Source of the DNA: Saprospiraceae bacterium | GTDB lineage: Bacteria > Bacteroidota > Bacteroidia > Chitinophagales > Saprospiraceae | Assembly: GCA_016710115.1 (NCBI GenBank) | Contig: JADJLN010000001.1 | Location: forward strand, 310,001 to 374,000 | Length of the DNA stretch: 64,000 nt | Reading direction: 5' to 3' | Shown: positions 38,678 to 50,999 of the stretch, piece by piece | Layout: each line of letters begins with the position of its first letter | How positions within the stretch are numbered: position 1 is the first letter of the stretch | Program-made: the position numbers and the translations under genes | The notes under the pieces: generated by a model | The model's input: the letters and a program-made list of their open reading frames with translations, nothing else | What the model was told of the DNA's origin: nothing | The model's database searches: none

Positions 38678-41600
38678 ATGAAACAGACGACACCACGGTT
38701 GACCCGTTCTGACGGGCATTGGATGCACACAGTAGCCGGAAGCGGGCTACAGACAGACAGGCTCAGCTTCTTTTTCATATTATTGACAGTGTTTTTTGTA
38801 TCGAATTTGTCTCTTACAAAGCTATCTGCAAGTGTCCCAGATGTCAAAGCCCAATGGATTGATAATCCACCAGGGACACCTGATCCAACGTTAATTTTAT
38901 TTGTGCCATGCCAGACTCGAACTCTTCGAGTCAATGTGACTACTCAACCAACTACAGCATATTATTTATGGGTTAATCTCCCATCGGATCTTGAGGTAGT
39001 TACATTGCCCAGCTATTCAACGATCATTGAAGATCCAATATATACTGGCCAATACTGGATCGAAATCTACTTTCCTCCCAATCCTTTGTCAAATAATCCG
39101 GATAAAGACATCGTATTTGGATTGAGGAACCAAAATCATGTCGCCGTATCGGAGGAATTACTATGCCATTCATTTCTTGAGAGAGAAGCTGACGAATGGC
39201 CTGAGGAGTATGAATCCAAGACGATGTATGTATCATGGGAAAAAATTACCTACATATCTGGTTCTCCAGTCAGTCTGGAGGATCTCGTTCTTGAAGAAGA
39301 AGTTACTGATCCTGACGACTCTCATTTTACTCGACAAAACCTGATTGTCGATGGAGAACTACTTGTTGATGTCGATTATGAATTCGGCGGATTACCCGGA
39401 TTTCCAACCAGATTCTACATGTTAGAGGAAAGCAAGATTTCCATTTCCAGTTCAACGTTAATATTGACCGGGACTGTATTGAACACCTGCAATAATATTT
39501 GGGAAGGAATATCTGTGGAGAGTGGTGGAATACTTTTGACCGGGCATCAGAATGAAATTGGAAACATTGGCCGGGTGGAGATACATGATGCGATTGCAGG
39601 GATTTCTCTGGAAAATGAGAGCACCGCCGATATTCGAAAGACCGACTTCCTGGACAACCGTGTAGGCATTGTGCCCACCCTCCTCTCTGCACGGATTGCA
39701 ACTGAAGTCCGTTCAACTGCTGATCAGTGGCTGTTCATTCCTAGAAGATGGTGGATATATCGCTGGTGGAGCCAATCCCTGGGCAGGGATTGAATTGCAC
39801 GATATGTAGGATTTCATCCTTCCGGCATGTAGCTCTTCTCCTGGTACAGGTTGTTCGAATGTCATTGAAGATGCCTGGCATGGGATCATTCTTGACAACA
39901 CCTCCGCTGTGCTTAGCGGTATCCAGATCCGGGATTTGAATGACGACCCTCTCGACCAGACCGAATCAGCTAATACGGGTATTCTGGCCAAAGCGAATTA
40001 CTTTGGTAGCCTGAAATTGACTGGATATGGTAAAACCGGTACTGCATCTCTACGAAATATCGGTGACGGTATTCGCTTGCGAAATGTAAGTGCTCAACTC
40101 GAGGACATCCATATGGAGAATATTGGGGATGCTGGTCTGGATTGCCAGGGAAGCCTGTTTAAGACTGTAACTTTGGTGGACAGTAAACTGGAATGCAGTC
40201 AATATGGAGTAATTTTTATGGGAAATTCCAACACCGACCTGAATATGCTGTCGAACGATGTAATACAAAGTTCGGGCTCTACATCCGACCCTCAATATGG
40301 ACTTCTTCTCGCCAATAACAACAAAGGCATTTTTTCCAGTATTTCCGTTGAGGATAATCTCATCGACATGCCCAACCCTATTGCCAGTCTGTACAGTCTG
40401 AACAACACATACGTCAGGCTGGCCGAAAATACCATCTATGGCGGTGACACTGATGACGAATATGGCATCCGGGTTTCAGGTGGTGACGGTCATGTCATTG
40501 ACTGCAATCTGATCAGCAATAGTTCTGATGGAGATGCCGACCAACCGGGAGCGGCCTTGTACCTGCAAATGTTGAACTCCGGCAATGTTCGGTGCAATGA
40601 AACCTATGATTACCCAAGAGGATTTGAACTCTTCGGGATGAATATGGGTACTCCTTTGGAAGGAAATACATTTACTGATCATCGAATAGGTTTGTTGTAT
40701 GATCACGAAGCTGAAAATGTAAAACAATTCTGGACCGGAAACCGCTGGACCAATGAATATGACACCGAGAATGATGAATATGGGGCGTTGAATACCAGCA
40801 ATGACAAAGATAAAGTCGCTAATAGTCAATTTATTGTTGACGACTCCCCCACGATGACACATGAGCAATACAATACCAGCGTGGAGAGCCAACATCCGTG
40901 GTTTGTAGTGAAAGAAGAACCTGTTGAAGGCACACAGCAATGTGGTACATCTCCTCTCCCCACCTGCACCGGAGGCCCGGGGGCCGATCATTCCCTTCAC
41001 ATACAGTCACCTGACAGTTTGGCCTTATGGGTAGCCGTTGATTCGTTTTCATCCAGCATCTATGGGCTGGGAGCCACCTGGCTTTCGCAGCGACAACTCT
41101 ACCGCATTCTACTTCGGAATCCAGCGTTTGTTACAACGGGTTCGGTCTGGGAAGATTTCATGGAAAACCATGTATCCTCCAGTGTAGGGATTTACGAGGA
41201 AATTCATGAAGGGTGGAACAACTTGTCCGAACTGTGGCCCACGCAACTGGCCAATCTGGACAGCCTGCGAACGATTCGGGACAGTTTGCAATCCCTGACG
41301 TCTGACCGGATTTCCGAAATTCTCAATGCCACCACGGCGACAACAGCTGATTCGTTACGCGCTCTATGGGTATCTGAGTCCTCTTCGGCAGTCTCACTTG
41401 GCAATAGTATTCTGGATTTGGAGGATATTCTGGACTCGTTGCGTTTGGACCAGATCGATACGCTACGTGCCATGAATGCCCTTGCTCCCTCTGATACCAC
41501 CTGGGAGGAAGCCCAGCAAGCCGCTAACGGCATTCTCTTTCAAATGGCTATTTCCGGTTTGGGCTCTGTGGACAGTACTCAAACAGCCGAGCTGTTGTCC

Positions 41601-41990
41601 ATTGCAGAAGAGTGCCCCATGGTGATCGGGGAAAGTGTCTTCCAGGCCCGATCTATCCTGCAAATGCTGACCGATACCCTGGTGTGGGATGATGCTGACC
41701 GTTGCAGCATGGCTATATCCCGGAGTGGAGATGGAAGACCCGTGCACACTTATTTACAGGTCTCCCCTAATCCTGCAAAAACATTCATTCGGATAGAGTT
41801 GCCAGGAAAGGAAGATACGCTTTGGCACCTCAGTCTTATGAACATCAATGGTGCGAATGCAGCATCCTGGTCGCTGATGTCAGGTACACATCAATTGATA
41901 CTTCCCTACCTACCTGAAGGGCTCTATACCCTGACGGGCCGGAATACCAAGGGAGAAATTCACACTGCCAGATTGGTGATCAACCGCTAA
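38678..41990 (+). CDS. Large T9SS-exported parallel beta-helix protein, frame broken
   Basis: About 1104 codons. A long N-terminus with a hydrophobic stretch (residues about 30-50) acts as a probable signal. A beta-helix region of asparagine-rich repeats follows (VIFMGNSNTDLNMLSNDVI, LLLANNNKGIFSS, YVRLAENTIYGG). Then come a helical Leu/Asp/Ser-rich segment (LDSLRTIRDSLQSLTSDRISEIL) and a T9SS sorting domain (YLQVSPNPAKTFIRIELPG...LPEGLYTL...ARLVINR). The frame changes near 39690-39710, and an in-frame TAG at 39807 lies inside otherwise coding sequence (IELHDM-stop-DFILPA). It is either damaged or mis-sequenced. The role is probably surface adhesion or polysaccharide binding; no catalytic residues are recognised. 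Confidence 0.78.
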
Positions 41991-42009
41991 ACGGTTAATT
42001 CTGTACCGT

Positions 42010-42043
42010 ATCGGGAGAAGGTGACCACCTTCTCCCGATTTTC
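42010..42043 (+). terminator. Intrinsic terminator between two T9SS cargo genes
   Basis: ATCGGGAGAAGGTG / CACCTTCTCCCGAT stem followed by TTTT, 20 bp past the beta-helix gene. Confidence 0.85.
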
Positions 42044-42057
42044 TAACTCTATTAGTT

Positions 42058-43538
42058 ATGAAATTATCCCTTTGCTTCTTGTTGTTGCCAATGTTCGCCA
42101 TTGCACAACACAAATACGATAATATCTGGTTGTTTGGTCCCTGGAAAGGTTATGGTACCATCTTGAATTTTTCGAGTGACAACAAGATTATTGAGAATGT
42201 TGATTTTGCTTTCGATATGAACACAGGGTCATCCATGATTGCCAATGAATTCGGTGAATTGCAGTATTATTCCAATGGTTGTCATATTGCAGATGGGAGT
42301 CATGAAATAGTGCAAGGTGCCAACTGGCTCAATCCAGGGTGGTATTATGACAACTATTGTTTTGATGGATTTGGTTATCCGTATGGTGATCAATCAATGG
42401 TGTTATTACCTTTTAAAGAGAGCAGGTATTCATTAATTTGCAAAACACAGGAATCATTCTACTGAATCAGGAAATTAGGAACGATATATTATACCGTTCA
42501 GATATACAACAAAATAGCGTCCAGTTTATTAATAAAGAAATAGCCAGGGATACATTTGCATTTGCCTGCATTGCAGCTATCCCACATGTCAACCAAACAG
42601 ATTATTGGATTGTTACACCACATGATTCTTCAGATATTTATTTTAGTATTCACCTGGGTCCGGATTCTCTTCATCAAATCCTGAAACAATATATCCCAGG
42701 TCTTTTTCGGCGCAATCATAATGACTGGTTTGGTAAATTCTCGCCGGATGGCACACTCTACATCGGATATGAAGGAACCTATCTTGAGCAATCAATTAAA
42801 GTCTTTTCATTCGATCGATCTACAGGTTTGTTAAGTCTACTTTATACATTGCCACATCCTGAAGAAGAAACCTCTTTTGTCGGCGGAATGGAGTTTTCCC
42901 CATCAGGTCAATATTTGTATATTAGTACATGGGACACGATCTACCAATACGATTTAAAATCTCAGGATGTACTTTTTAGTAAGACTATAGTCGCTATTTG
43001 GGACGGATTTACAGGCAGTTTTCCTTGTACATTCAATGCCATGCAACGAGGGCCGGATTGCCGCATCTATATCAACTCGCCCAATAGCCAGAAATACCTC
43101 CACGTCATTATGCATCCGGATGTCAAGGGGCCGGATTGTGAGGTGCGGCAACATGAGATCCCACTATATTATTATCACCAGATCTCCATGCCCTATTTTC
43201 CCAACTATCGACTCGGTACCGGAGAGCCGGTGTGTGATAGCACCTTGTTCCTGCCTACATCCATTCCTGTGGTCTCATTGCCTGAGGAAGGGTTGCGAAT
43301 CTGGCCCAATCCGGCTTCGGGAGACTGTCGGGTGATGGTGGCACCGGAAGTGCTACGCCAGGCAGTCACCCTCAAAGTGGTGGATCTATGGGGCCGGACT
43401 GTTCTGACACGAGATCTTTCTACGAACTACGAAGAGGTGATCCCGATTGATGTGAGCCCTCTGAAGCCGGTCGTTTACTTTGTTCGGGTGATCGGCCGCA
43501 ATGGTGCGCGTTGGGTGGAGCGGCTGGTGGTAGACTAG
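42058..43538 (+). CDS. Secreted beta-propeller-like protein with T9SS sorting domain, frame broken
   Basis: About 490 residues: signal MKLSLCFLLLPMFAIAQ, then YDNIWLFGPW, a start typical of a Saprospiraceae family of propeller-like cargo (IANEFGELQYYSNGCHIADG). WD/PQQ-like repeats follow (DWFGKFSPDGTLYIGYEG; GGMEFSPSGQYLYISTWDTIYQYDL) and a T9SS domain (LRIWPNPASGDCRV...PVVYFVRVIGRNGARWVERLVVD). A frame change between 42430 and 42480 splits it. The function is unknown. It has a distinctly higher AT content than the housekeeping genes around it, like the preceding cargo gene. Confidence 0.8.
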
Positions 43539-44026
43539 GGTGGTGTAACTGGAGAACTGTAGAACTGTCGAATCGGAGAACCCTGGCCGCCAGTTTACCT
43601 GCTGTGGCAGGTGGTGGCTGTCGAACTGGATAACCCTGGCCGCCATGGCGGCAGTTGAATTGTAGAACTGGAGAACTGGAACGAACAACGCCTGTCCGCC
43701 GAGGCGGAATCAACATTTCTTCGGCTTCTTTGTCAGCTGGGAGGCTTGGGTCGTGTGGAGTAGAATGTAGAACGTAGAAAGTAGAAGGTCGAATTGTAAA
43801 ACTGGAGAATCGTAGAGTCGGAAGTATAAGGATTCGGAGTTACATGTTTTTCATAGCAGTCCCCAGACGTTAGCCCTCAGTTTGCTGTCTTCTCCTCAAG
43901 TTGGAAGCTGGGCCTTGAATAGTGCTGTCCTTCGAAATAACTCAATATCTCAATCACGAAAAAACGCAATCACGAAAAAACGCAATCACGAAATAACGCA
44001 ATCACGAAATAACGCCGCTACTTCTT
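43539..44026. repeat. Intergenic word-repeat island with CCGCC palindromes
   Basis: GTAGAACTGGAGAACTG words (43545-43575, 43660-43680, 43757-43815) alternate with palindromes CCGCCATGGCGG (43640-43651) and TCCGCCGAGGCGGA (43695-43708). A TAGTGCTGTCCTTCGAAATAACTC unit (from about 43919) shared with the 38-kb island leads into a CGCAATCACGAAA/TAA array (43950-44015) that ends at the lolC-like stop codon. No gene. Confidence 0.8.
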
Positions 44027-45241
44027 TCACTCCTCCTGAATAATTGCATCCACCCGTGCAGCCCGACGGGCAGGAAGCCAGGCAGCGAGACTGCCAATGG
44101 TCAGGACCGTGAAGAACACAATGATAAAGTCGGACCAGCGAATTTCCATCGGATAAGCATCGATAATAAAACCCGGAGGCACCGGTATCAATCCGTACTG
44201 GTGCTGCAAGACATAGAATCCCAACGAAGCCAGCGCACCAAAAACAAAGGCGACACTGCAGAGCAGGATGCCATTCAGCATAAAAATCCGCTGGATCTGC
44301 CGACTGGTGGCGCCCATAGTTTTCAGGATAGCGATATCCGGTTTTTTCTCGGTCACCATCATCCAGAGGGTGCCGGCGATATTGAAAGCAACCAGAAGAA
44401 GGATCAGACACATGATGGCGAAGGCAACCCATTTTTCGAGATTCATGATGCGAAGAAAGGTCTCCTCCTGGCCCATTCGGTCTCGCACAGTAAATGACGG
44501 ACCGGCCAGTTCACTCATCCGTTCAACGATGTCGCTACTTGTAAATCCCGGTTTGAGAGCCACTTCCACAGCACTCAGACCCTGCGGATGCCCGTGATAG
44601 ATTGCGCGAATTCCAAGATCGGTAATTACGTACTGCAGATCCACTTCAGGTTGAATAGAAAATATTCCAGTGGCAGGTGAAAACGACGAATAAAGGGTTG
44701 ATCAGGGCCCGACCCGTTTTCGATTGGGCATATAAACGACCAGAGATTCCAGTATATCACGGGTGTTGATTCCCAATTTGGAGGCCATGCCTGCACCGAT
44801 CATGGCGTGGCTTGTCGCCTCGTCCTGCAGCTGCCATGTGCCTTCCAGGATGAAGGAGTCCACATGACTGACACGGGTGTACATCTGATCTACACCTTTC
44901 AGGACGCCAATATCCTGAACATCCCCATAGGCGAATAGGGCATTTTCTTCGAGAACCAGACTGACCGCTGCGACATCCGGATCCTGACGGATGCCAGCCA
45001 GCCACACACTGTCCGGGATAAAGGTCTTTCCCTGGACAGGGGTGATATGGATGTCGGGATTAAACTGGTTGGACAAACCATATACCAGCGATTCAAACCC
45101 GTTGAAAACGGCCATCACCAGAACCAGGGCGGCCGCACCGATACCCATGCCCAGAATGGACAGGCCAGCCAGCAGATGGATGACATTGGTCGATTTTCGG
45201 GAAATCAGATACCGGCTGGCTAGAAAAAGTGGTAACCTCAT
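44027..45241 (-). CDS. LolC/LolE-like FtsX-family ABC permease, with internal stop
   Basis: An inner-membrane permease of 404 codons: cytoplasmic SRYLISRKSTNVIHLLAGLSI, TM1 (about 22-48) followed by NGFESLVYGLS, a periplasmic MacB-like domain, and three C-terminal TM helices with KKPDIAILKTMGATSRQIQRIFMLNG, the FtsX/LolCE signature. It would extract lipoproteins toward the outer membrane with an ATPase (LolD) that is not encoded nearby. A TGA at 44702-44704 lies in the same frame as both halves (KRVGP-stop-STLYSSF), so a substitution or paired indels, not a single frameshift, breaks it. Its ATG overlaps the GH3/beta-lactamase stop (ATGA). Confidence 0.82.
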
Positions 45242-48200
45242 GACGGTATGTAAGGTAAGAATGACCGGTAGATAATCGATTGGATCTCCTGTCGGTACTG
45301 GCCCTCCTGTAACCGATTGGGTGTCATGCTCGGCCAGGTGCGGTTGGAGAGGAAAATATAAATGAGGTCATATTCCGGATCGATCCAGAAGCAGGTGCCC
45401 GTAAAACCGATATGGCCGAATGCCCGGTCGGACACCCGGTCGGAGACATGCCCGTTATGACCGGCTTTATCCTTCATATCAAAGCCAAGGCCTCGACGAG
45501 AACAGTCCGGACATCGTGTGGTGAACATCCGGATCGTTTCCGGATCGAGGAAACGAATTCCGCCATATACTCCTTCATTCAACAGCATCTGGCAGAGAAT
45601 ACCGAGGTCGCGTGTGGTTCCGAATAATCCGGCATGACCGCCAACACCTCCCAGCATGGCGGCAGCCATATCATGCACATAGCCCTGGACAGGCTGCATC
45701 CGAAAATAGTCATCCAATTCGGTAGGTGCCATCTGCTCGCGCGGATGCCATTGTAGCGGATGGAATGACAGGGTTGTCAGACCAAGAGGCTGGTAGAACT
45801 CCTGACTGACAAACATGTCCAGCGCCTGGTCTGTCACTGCTTCGACCATCCGCTGGAGCAACAGAAAGCCAAGGTCACTGTACACATATTTACCCGGGGC
45901 ATTCGGCTTGATTCGCATGATCGATTGCCAGATGTCGTCTCTGTATTCATCTTTCAGATAAAGATGTTCTGCAACCGGAACGGTATATCCGGGTAATGCC
46001 GAAGCGCGATACAGTTTTTTGGAAGGCCTGTTTCGACGTACGGTTTTTTCATAAAAGGGGATCCAGGCAGGCATACCACTGGTATGGGAGAGCAGGTCTC
46101 GGATCAATACTTTCGACACAGGTTTATCCCGGCATTCAGACAGATAGAGCCCAAGTGGTTTGTCGAGCTGGATGGTGCCCCTGTCGACCAGTTTCATGAC
46201 TGCCATTGTCGTTGCCGCAGCCTTGGTGACAGAAGCGAGATCATAAATGGTATTGAAGTCGACTTTCTGGCCAGTTGTATCATAGGTTTGATAACCGAAC
46301 ACCCGATCGATGACAACTTTTCTGTCCTTGATCACCATGATCTGGCCACCGGGAGCTGCTTTTTCACTGATCATCCGATGGATGACATGGTCCAGAAGTG
46401 CCAATGTATCCGGTGACATGCCCACCAGCTCGGGACTGGAAAAACCAAGGCGGAGCAGATTATCACCATAGGAGCCCTGCCCCGCACGTATCCGCGGACT
46501 GGACGTAACGGGGAGGTGGCCCTGGAAGATATGATGCCCCATAAGACCTTCGGCCGTGATCGTCTGTGTAATCGCATCTCCCTGGTAGGCCTGTACGATC
46601 CAGGGGAGTTCGTCAAAGTTTCGCAGGCCATAAGGATTGCCGAAGTGAACCAGAATGACCCGGGTTTCTTCGGCCAGTCGGTGGAGAAAATCGATAGTAG
46701 TAGAAGTAATGCCAAAGTTGTTTTTCGGATAGGCTGACAGACCAAAGAGCCCCACGATAACCGCATCCGTTCCCCTGAGCTGATCGACCCACATTTCGAT
46801 GGCCTCTTCACTGAATTCCTTCGGTGCCGCATATCGTTCCAGGCTGGTGTATCGGGACAGGGTTTGCTGAAACGGATTGTTGAGTGTGTCACCAATATTC
46901 AGTGCAGCAAGATGCAGGGAAGGCAGTTCCTTAAGCGGAAGCAGGTATTGCTTGTTTCGCACCAGGGTGAGCGAATGTTCGATAAGGCGAGACTGGATGG
47001 CTCTGGCCGCCGGGGTGTATAGGTCATCCTCCAGATTCTGCAGTCGGACAGGTTTCAGGTCAGCCAGGCCCAGTCGGTATTTGGCACGCAGGATGCGTTT
47101 GACATGTTGTTCGAGTTGGGGCAAGGTGAATTCTCCCTCCTGCAGTGCCCGTTGGATCCGGTCGACTGCACAGGGCAGATCAGCCGGAAGCAGAATGATA
47201 TCATTTCCCGCTGCCAGTGCATGCCATTCGGCTTCGCCATTGGATGCAAACTGGGTAACCCCTTTCATTTCCATCCCGTCGGTAAATACAATCCCGTCAA
47301 AACCGAGCTCCTCACGCAGGAGGATTGAACCGTTAATGCCGAAAGTGTCGTAGGTAATTTGAACGCAGTATCCAGAGCCGGGATATTGAGGTGTGCCACC
47401 ATGACACTCTGCAGTCCCTTTGTCACCAATTGTCTGAACGGATAGAGTTCGATACTGTCGAGCCGCTGCCGATTGTGCAGGATAACAGGAAGGGCTTCGT
47501 GAGAATCGATATCTGTATCTCCGTGTCCTGGAAAATGTTTGGCACAGGCCATCACCTGTCCATCCTGGAGGCCCTCCATGTAGGCTGCACACTTCTGGGC
47601 AACATGTACCCGATCCTCCCCGAATGAACGGAAGTTGATCACCGGGTTTTCGGGATTATTATTGATGTCAGCAACCGGGGCAAAATTGACCTGTGTGCCC
47701 ACTCGTCGCAGCTGGCGGGCAATCTCCCGGCCCATCTGATAAATGAGGTGATTGTCTTCTATGGCACCTAATGTGATCTGCCTTGGAAAATCCATGACCT
47801 CGGGTCCATCCAGGCGCATGCCCAGCCCCACTCCGCATCCATGGCGATCATCAAGGGCACGTTGGCGATCGCCTGATAGGCATTGGTCAGCTCACGCCTA
47901 GTGGCGCGGTGTCCCCTGAAAAAAGCAGAGTCCGCCAACGCTATAGTCCCGGATCTGATTGGCCACAAATTCTTCATAGTCAGGTCCTTTATCGGAGTGA
48001 GCCCGGATCATAAAGAGCTGGCCGATTCGCTCGCGCACGCTGAGTCGGGCATAAACAGAGTCCACCCAGCTGGATTCCAACATCAATTGTCTTTCGGAAT
48101 AGGAGTGGACGCTGGTCTGTGCCAGATTAGCCAACAAGGGCAGGCTGCCCATGAGCAGAAAGATCATGAACACCCGTACCGAAAGGAGGCGGTGGCTCAT
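45238..48200 (-). CDS. GH3 beta-N-acetylglucosaminidase / class C beta-lactamase-type serine hydrolase fusion, frame broken
   Basis: About 987 residues in two enzyme halves. The N-terminal half is NagZ-like GH3: signal region, VNFAPVADINNNPENPVI, AKHFPGHGDTDIDSHEALP (the His/Asp dyad) and the nucleophile region FTDGMEMKGV. A GH3 C-domain-like linker follows. The C-terminal half is a penicillin-binding/beta-lactamase fold with LASVTKAA (SxxK), YSDLG (YxN-like) and GHIGFTG (KTG-like). It likely trims peptidoglycan fragments in the periplasm: the GH3 half releases GlcNAc and the hydrolase half acts on peptides or esters. Breaks lie near 47895, in the C4 run near 47823-47826, and near 47335-47345. 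Confidence 0.87.
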
Positions 48201-48341
48201 ATGGCCTGGATTTTCCCGGTTGAATGAAATGGCGGCATGGGTTGGTTGAACGACTGTTGGGGAGATAACGGAACGATGAGCCGGTTCGTATCGACCTCAG
48301 GGCAAGGATACTAAATTCAGTTCTGAATCAGGAGAAGTGCG

Positions 48342-50312
48342 CTATTTCTTTCCACCGAGTTTCTCAAAGACGTCCGGGTCTTTGAAGCGGGCTTTGTCAT
48401 GCCAAGCAGTACCTTTCAGCGGGTCTCCTGCATTGAACCAGGCATTGCCGATATACACCATCAGTTCTGCATTGTCGGGCTGTATCTCCAGTGCCTTTGT
48501 GAAATGCCGGATAGCCTCTTCATGTTGTCTGCCGATGCCGTAGACGATGCCCAGAGCCGGTTTGTCTCAAAATCTTCCGGATTGAGTGCGAGTGCTTTGT
48601 TCAGGTAATCGATTGACGCTGGCAGATCCTTTTGACTTCTCCCATATAACGCCCGGCATCACGACAGGTGATTTGCAGGTTGTTTCGGGCTTCGGCATAT
48701 TCCGGATCAAGGCTCAGAGCGCGTTCGTACCAGGCAATGGATGTCGGAAATTCCTTCAGGTAATTGTGGGCATTGCCGAGTAACAGGCATGCGTTTTTAT
48801 ATCCGGGATGGATATCCACGGCTTTGGTGAGATGCACAACAGCTTCGCGGATCATAGCCTCTTTTCTGGCTTCATTCGCAGGCAGGAGGGCCTGGGTGAT
48901 CAGTTCACCACCGGTTGCATTTTGCAATTTGGCGCTATTGGCAGAGGTTTCAACATCTGTTGTGAAGAGGGTGAAGTTATTCTTCCAGACCGGGTTTCGG
49001 GCAATGGTCAGTCCGCTCCAGAGCAGGATGATTACGGCTGTCAATCCCCAGGTGAGCGTTGCCTTTCCCGGAAACCGGTGGATGAGCAGCCATCCCAGAA
49101 AGAGGGTAAAGCCGACAGAAGGCATGAACAGGAACCGTTCAGACATATTTGTTCCGACAGGAAAGACAATATTGGAAACAACTGACAGCGTTGCGAGGTA
49201 ATAAAAAGCCGCAAAAGCGGGCAAGGTCCGGTTCTTCCAACCTCGGATGATGACGATGATCAGTCCCACATGCAGAAGTACGCTCAACCAGACGAGTGGA
49301 TCACCGAGGTCGTGGATAGCAATATGACGGGGTAATAATCATGTGTCAGAGGGATAGGCCAGACCAGAAGCTTGAGGTAGAGAAGCAGCGTGAACAGCAG
49401 CGTTCCCCATCGTTCGGCACCGGAAAAGAAAACATATTGATTGCCGACCAGCTTGACAAAGGGGTTGTTGAGCATTTCGAGTGGAGGTTCGCCAGTGTTC
49501 CACCCGATGACGGATCCGCGAATAAGGAGAAAGAGAATCGTGGCCAGAGCAAGGGGCCAGAGGGTAGTTATGGTTGAAACGGACCAATCTTTCCGAAAAA
49601 ACCACAGTGATACCGGGATCACTGCCAGAAAGGTGATCGCATTTTCCTTGCTGAGCAAACCGAAGAACAGGGATAAACCGGCAAGGAGAAGTAGAGCAGG
49701 TCGCTTGTCGTCGATGGCCTTTAATGTCAGCCACCAGGCGGCAAGACTGCCCATCAGTGTGAGGATTTCATCCCTGCCTTTGATGTTCGCGACGACTTCC
49801 GCATGCAAGGGATGCGCAGCAAACAGACCCGCTGCCAACAGGGCGATCCAGGACGCAGTGCGGCTTTCCATTTGCCCCGTCAACAACCGATGCAAGGTAA
49901 AAAACAGCAAGGCACAGAGGCCGCCATACAGGAGGGCATTGATGAGATGGCTCATGAAGGGGCTGCCACCGAACAGGCTCTGTTCAACTGCAAACAGGAT
50001 CGGCGTCAAGGGTCGATACCGGCCACCAGCGACCAGATTTGCTTTTCCTTCCTCCTTGAAAAAACCGTAAAACGTATCATATTTCGCCAGACCGGGAATG
50101 CCACTGATCCCCTTCTGGGTAAACATGTTTTCCGTGATGACGATGGCATCATCCAGTGCATAATCGTGAAACAGGGTGTTGAGATAGAGCACACATCCCA
50201 GTACCGCGACCAGCCAGGGTGCATATCGGAAGAGAATGGAAACGGGAGGAAGGGAAGTCGAGGTCGGACCGGATGAGGCGGTCTTCGGTGTTGGTTTTTT
50301 CTTCGCAGCCAT
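48342..50312 (-). CDS. Multi-pass membrane protein with C-terminal TPRs (TMTC/DUF1736-like), frame broken
   Basis: About 656 residues. A basic Pro-rich start (MAAKKKPTPK) precedes around ten TM helices beginning LVAVLGCVLYLNTLFHDYALDDAIVITEN; this DDA segment after TM1 is like GT-C/TMTC enzymes. TAARP-type loops follow (HPLHAEVVANIKGRDEIL, LSKENAITFLAVIPV, NMSERFLFMPSVGF). The C-terminus carries TPRs (AVDIHPGYKNACLLLGNAHNYLKEFPTSIAWYERAL). The motifs suggest an O-mannosyltransferase-like glycosyltransferase, but activity is inferred only. Breaks lie near 49320, 48640 and 48560; the last exon-like piece ends DVFEKLGGKK. I start at MAAKKK because upstream codons are repeat sequence. Confidence 0.78.
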
Positions 50313-50999
50313 GGAAGGGTTTTGGCGAGGACTAAGGTAGTGGTTCTGGTTTACTTGATTATTCGAGGGGTGATGAAATCGGAAATCGGAAATCGGAAAG
50401 TGGAAGGGAGGGCTTTGAGACAGGTCGTTCTTACTGGCTGTATTTGAACTTCTTGAGCAGACAATTGATCGGGTGTATCGAGTAAAATTTCTTTGCGTCC
50501 TTGAATTGACTTTGCGGCATAGCGCCTTTGCGTGAAACTTTGACAGAAGGAACGGAAATCGGAAGTGGGAAATGGGAAGGTGGAAATGGGAAATGAGGCC
50601 GGGGGCCGAAAAATCAGGAACAAGGAACAAGGAACAAGGAACAGAAATCGGAAAAGGGGAAGGGAGGGGAGATGGGGCCGAAAATCAGGAACTAGGAACA
50701 AGGAACAGAAATCAGAAGTGAGAAGGCGCATGGACGGAACCAAAGCAGGCGGGCCGGAACAAGCATTCCTCCCGGTTGGAAGGGGTCTCCGCAACACATG
50801 AACGAGGTTTCTGGACCGCCGGCGGGGCCGCGCCTGGCGCCGCAATTCCCCAAATGAACTTGGAACTTTGGAACACAGAACCGACCCCGACCAGTGTCAA
50901 TCAATCGGTCAATTGGGGCAGGATGTAAACAGGAAGGGCAGGCTCCTATTTTGAGTTTTGCCTTGAAAAATCAGGAAAGGCATATTGCAAAAAATCAGA
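50313..50999. repeat. Repeat-rich intergenic region including dispersed repeat copy 2
   Basis: No gene. ATCGGAAATCGGAAA words (about 50378-50402), GGAACAAGGAACAAGG words (50625-50645, again near 50690) and a GC-rich CCGCCGGCGGGGCCG stretch (about 50816-50835) surround the dispersed repeat. Confidence 0.75.
50405..50575 (-). repeat. Dispersed repeat, copy 2 (inverted partner of 3262-3428)
   Basis: On the minus strand it reads TTTCACGCAAAGGCGC, continuing through TCAATTGTCTGCTCA, in the order seen in copy 1. The flanking TTCCGATTTCCG words are also present, so the similarity includes the low-complexity flank. Confidence 0.85.

Noticed and set aside
44702..44704. In-frame TGA as selenocysteine
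   Set aside because: The permease family has no redox Cys at this position and no SECIS-like hairpin or sel genes are seen.
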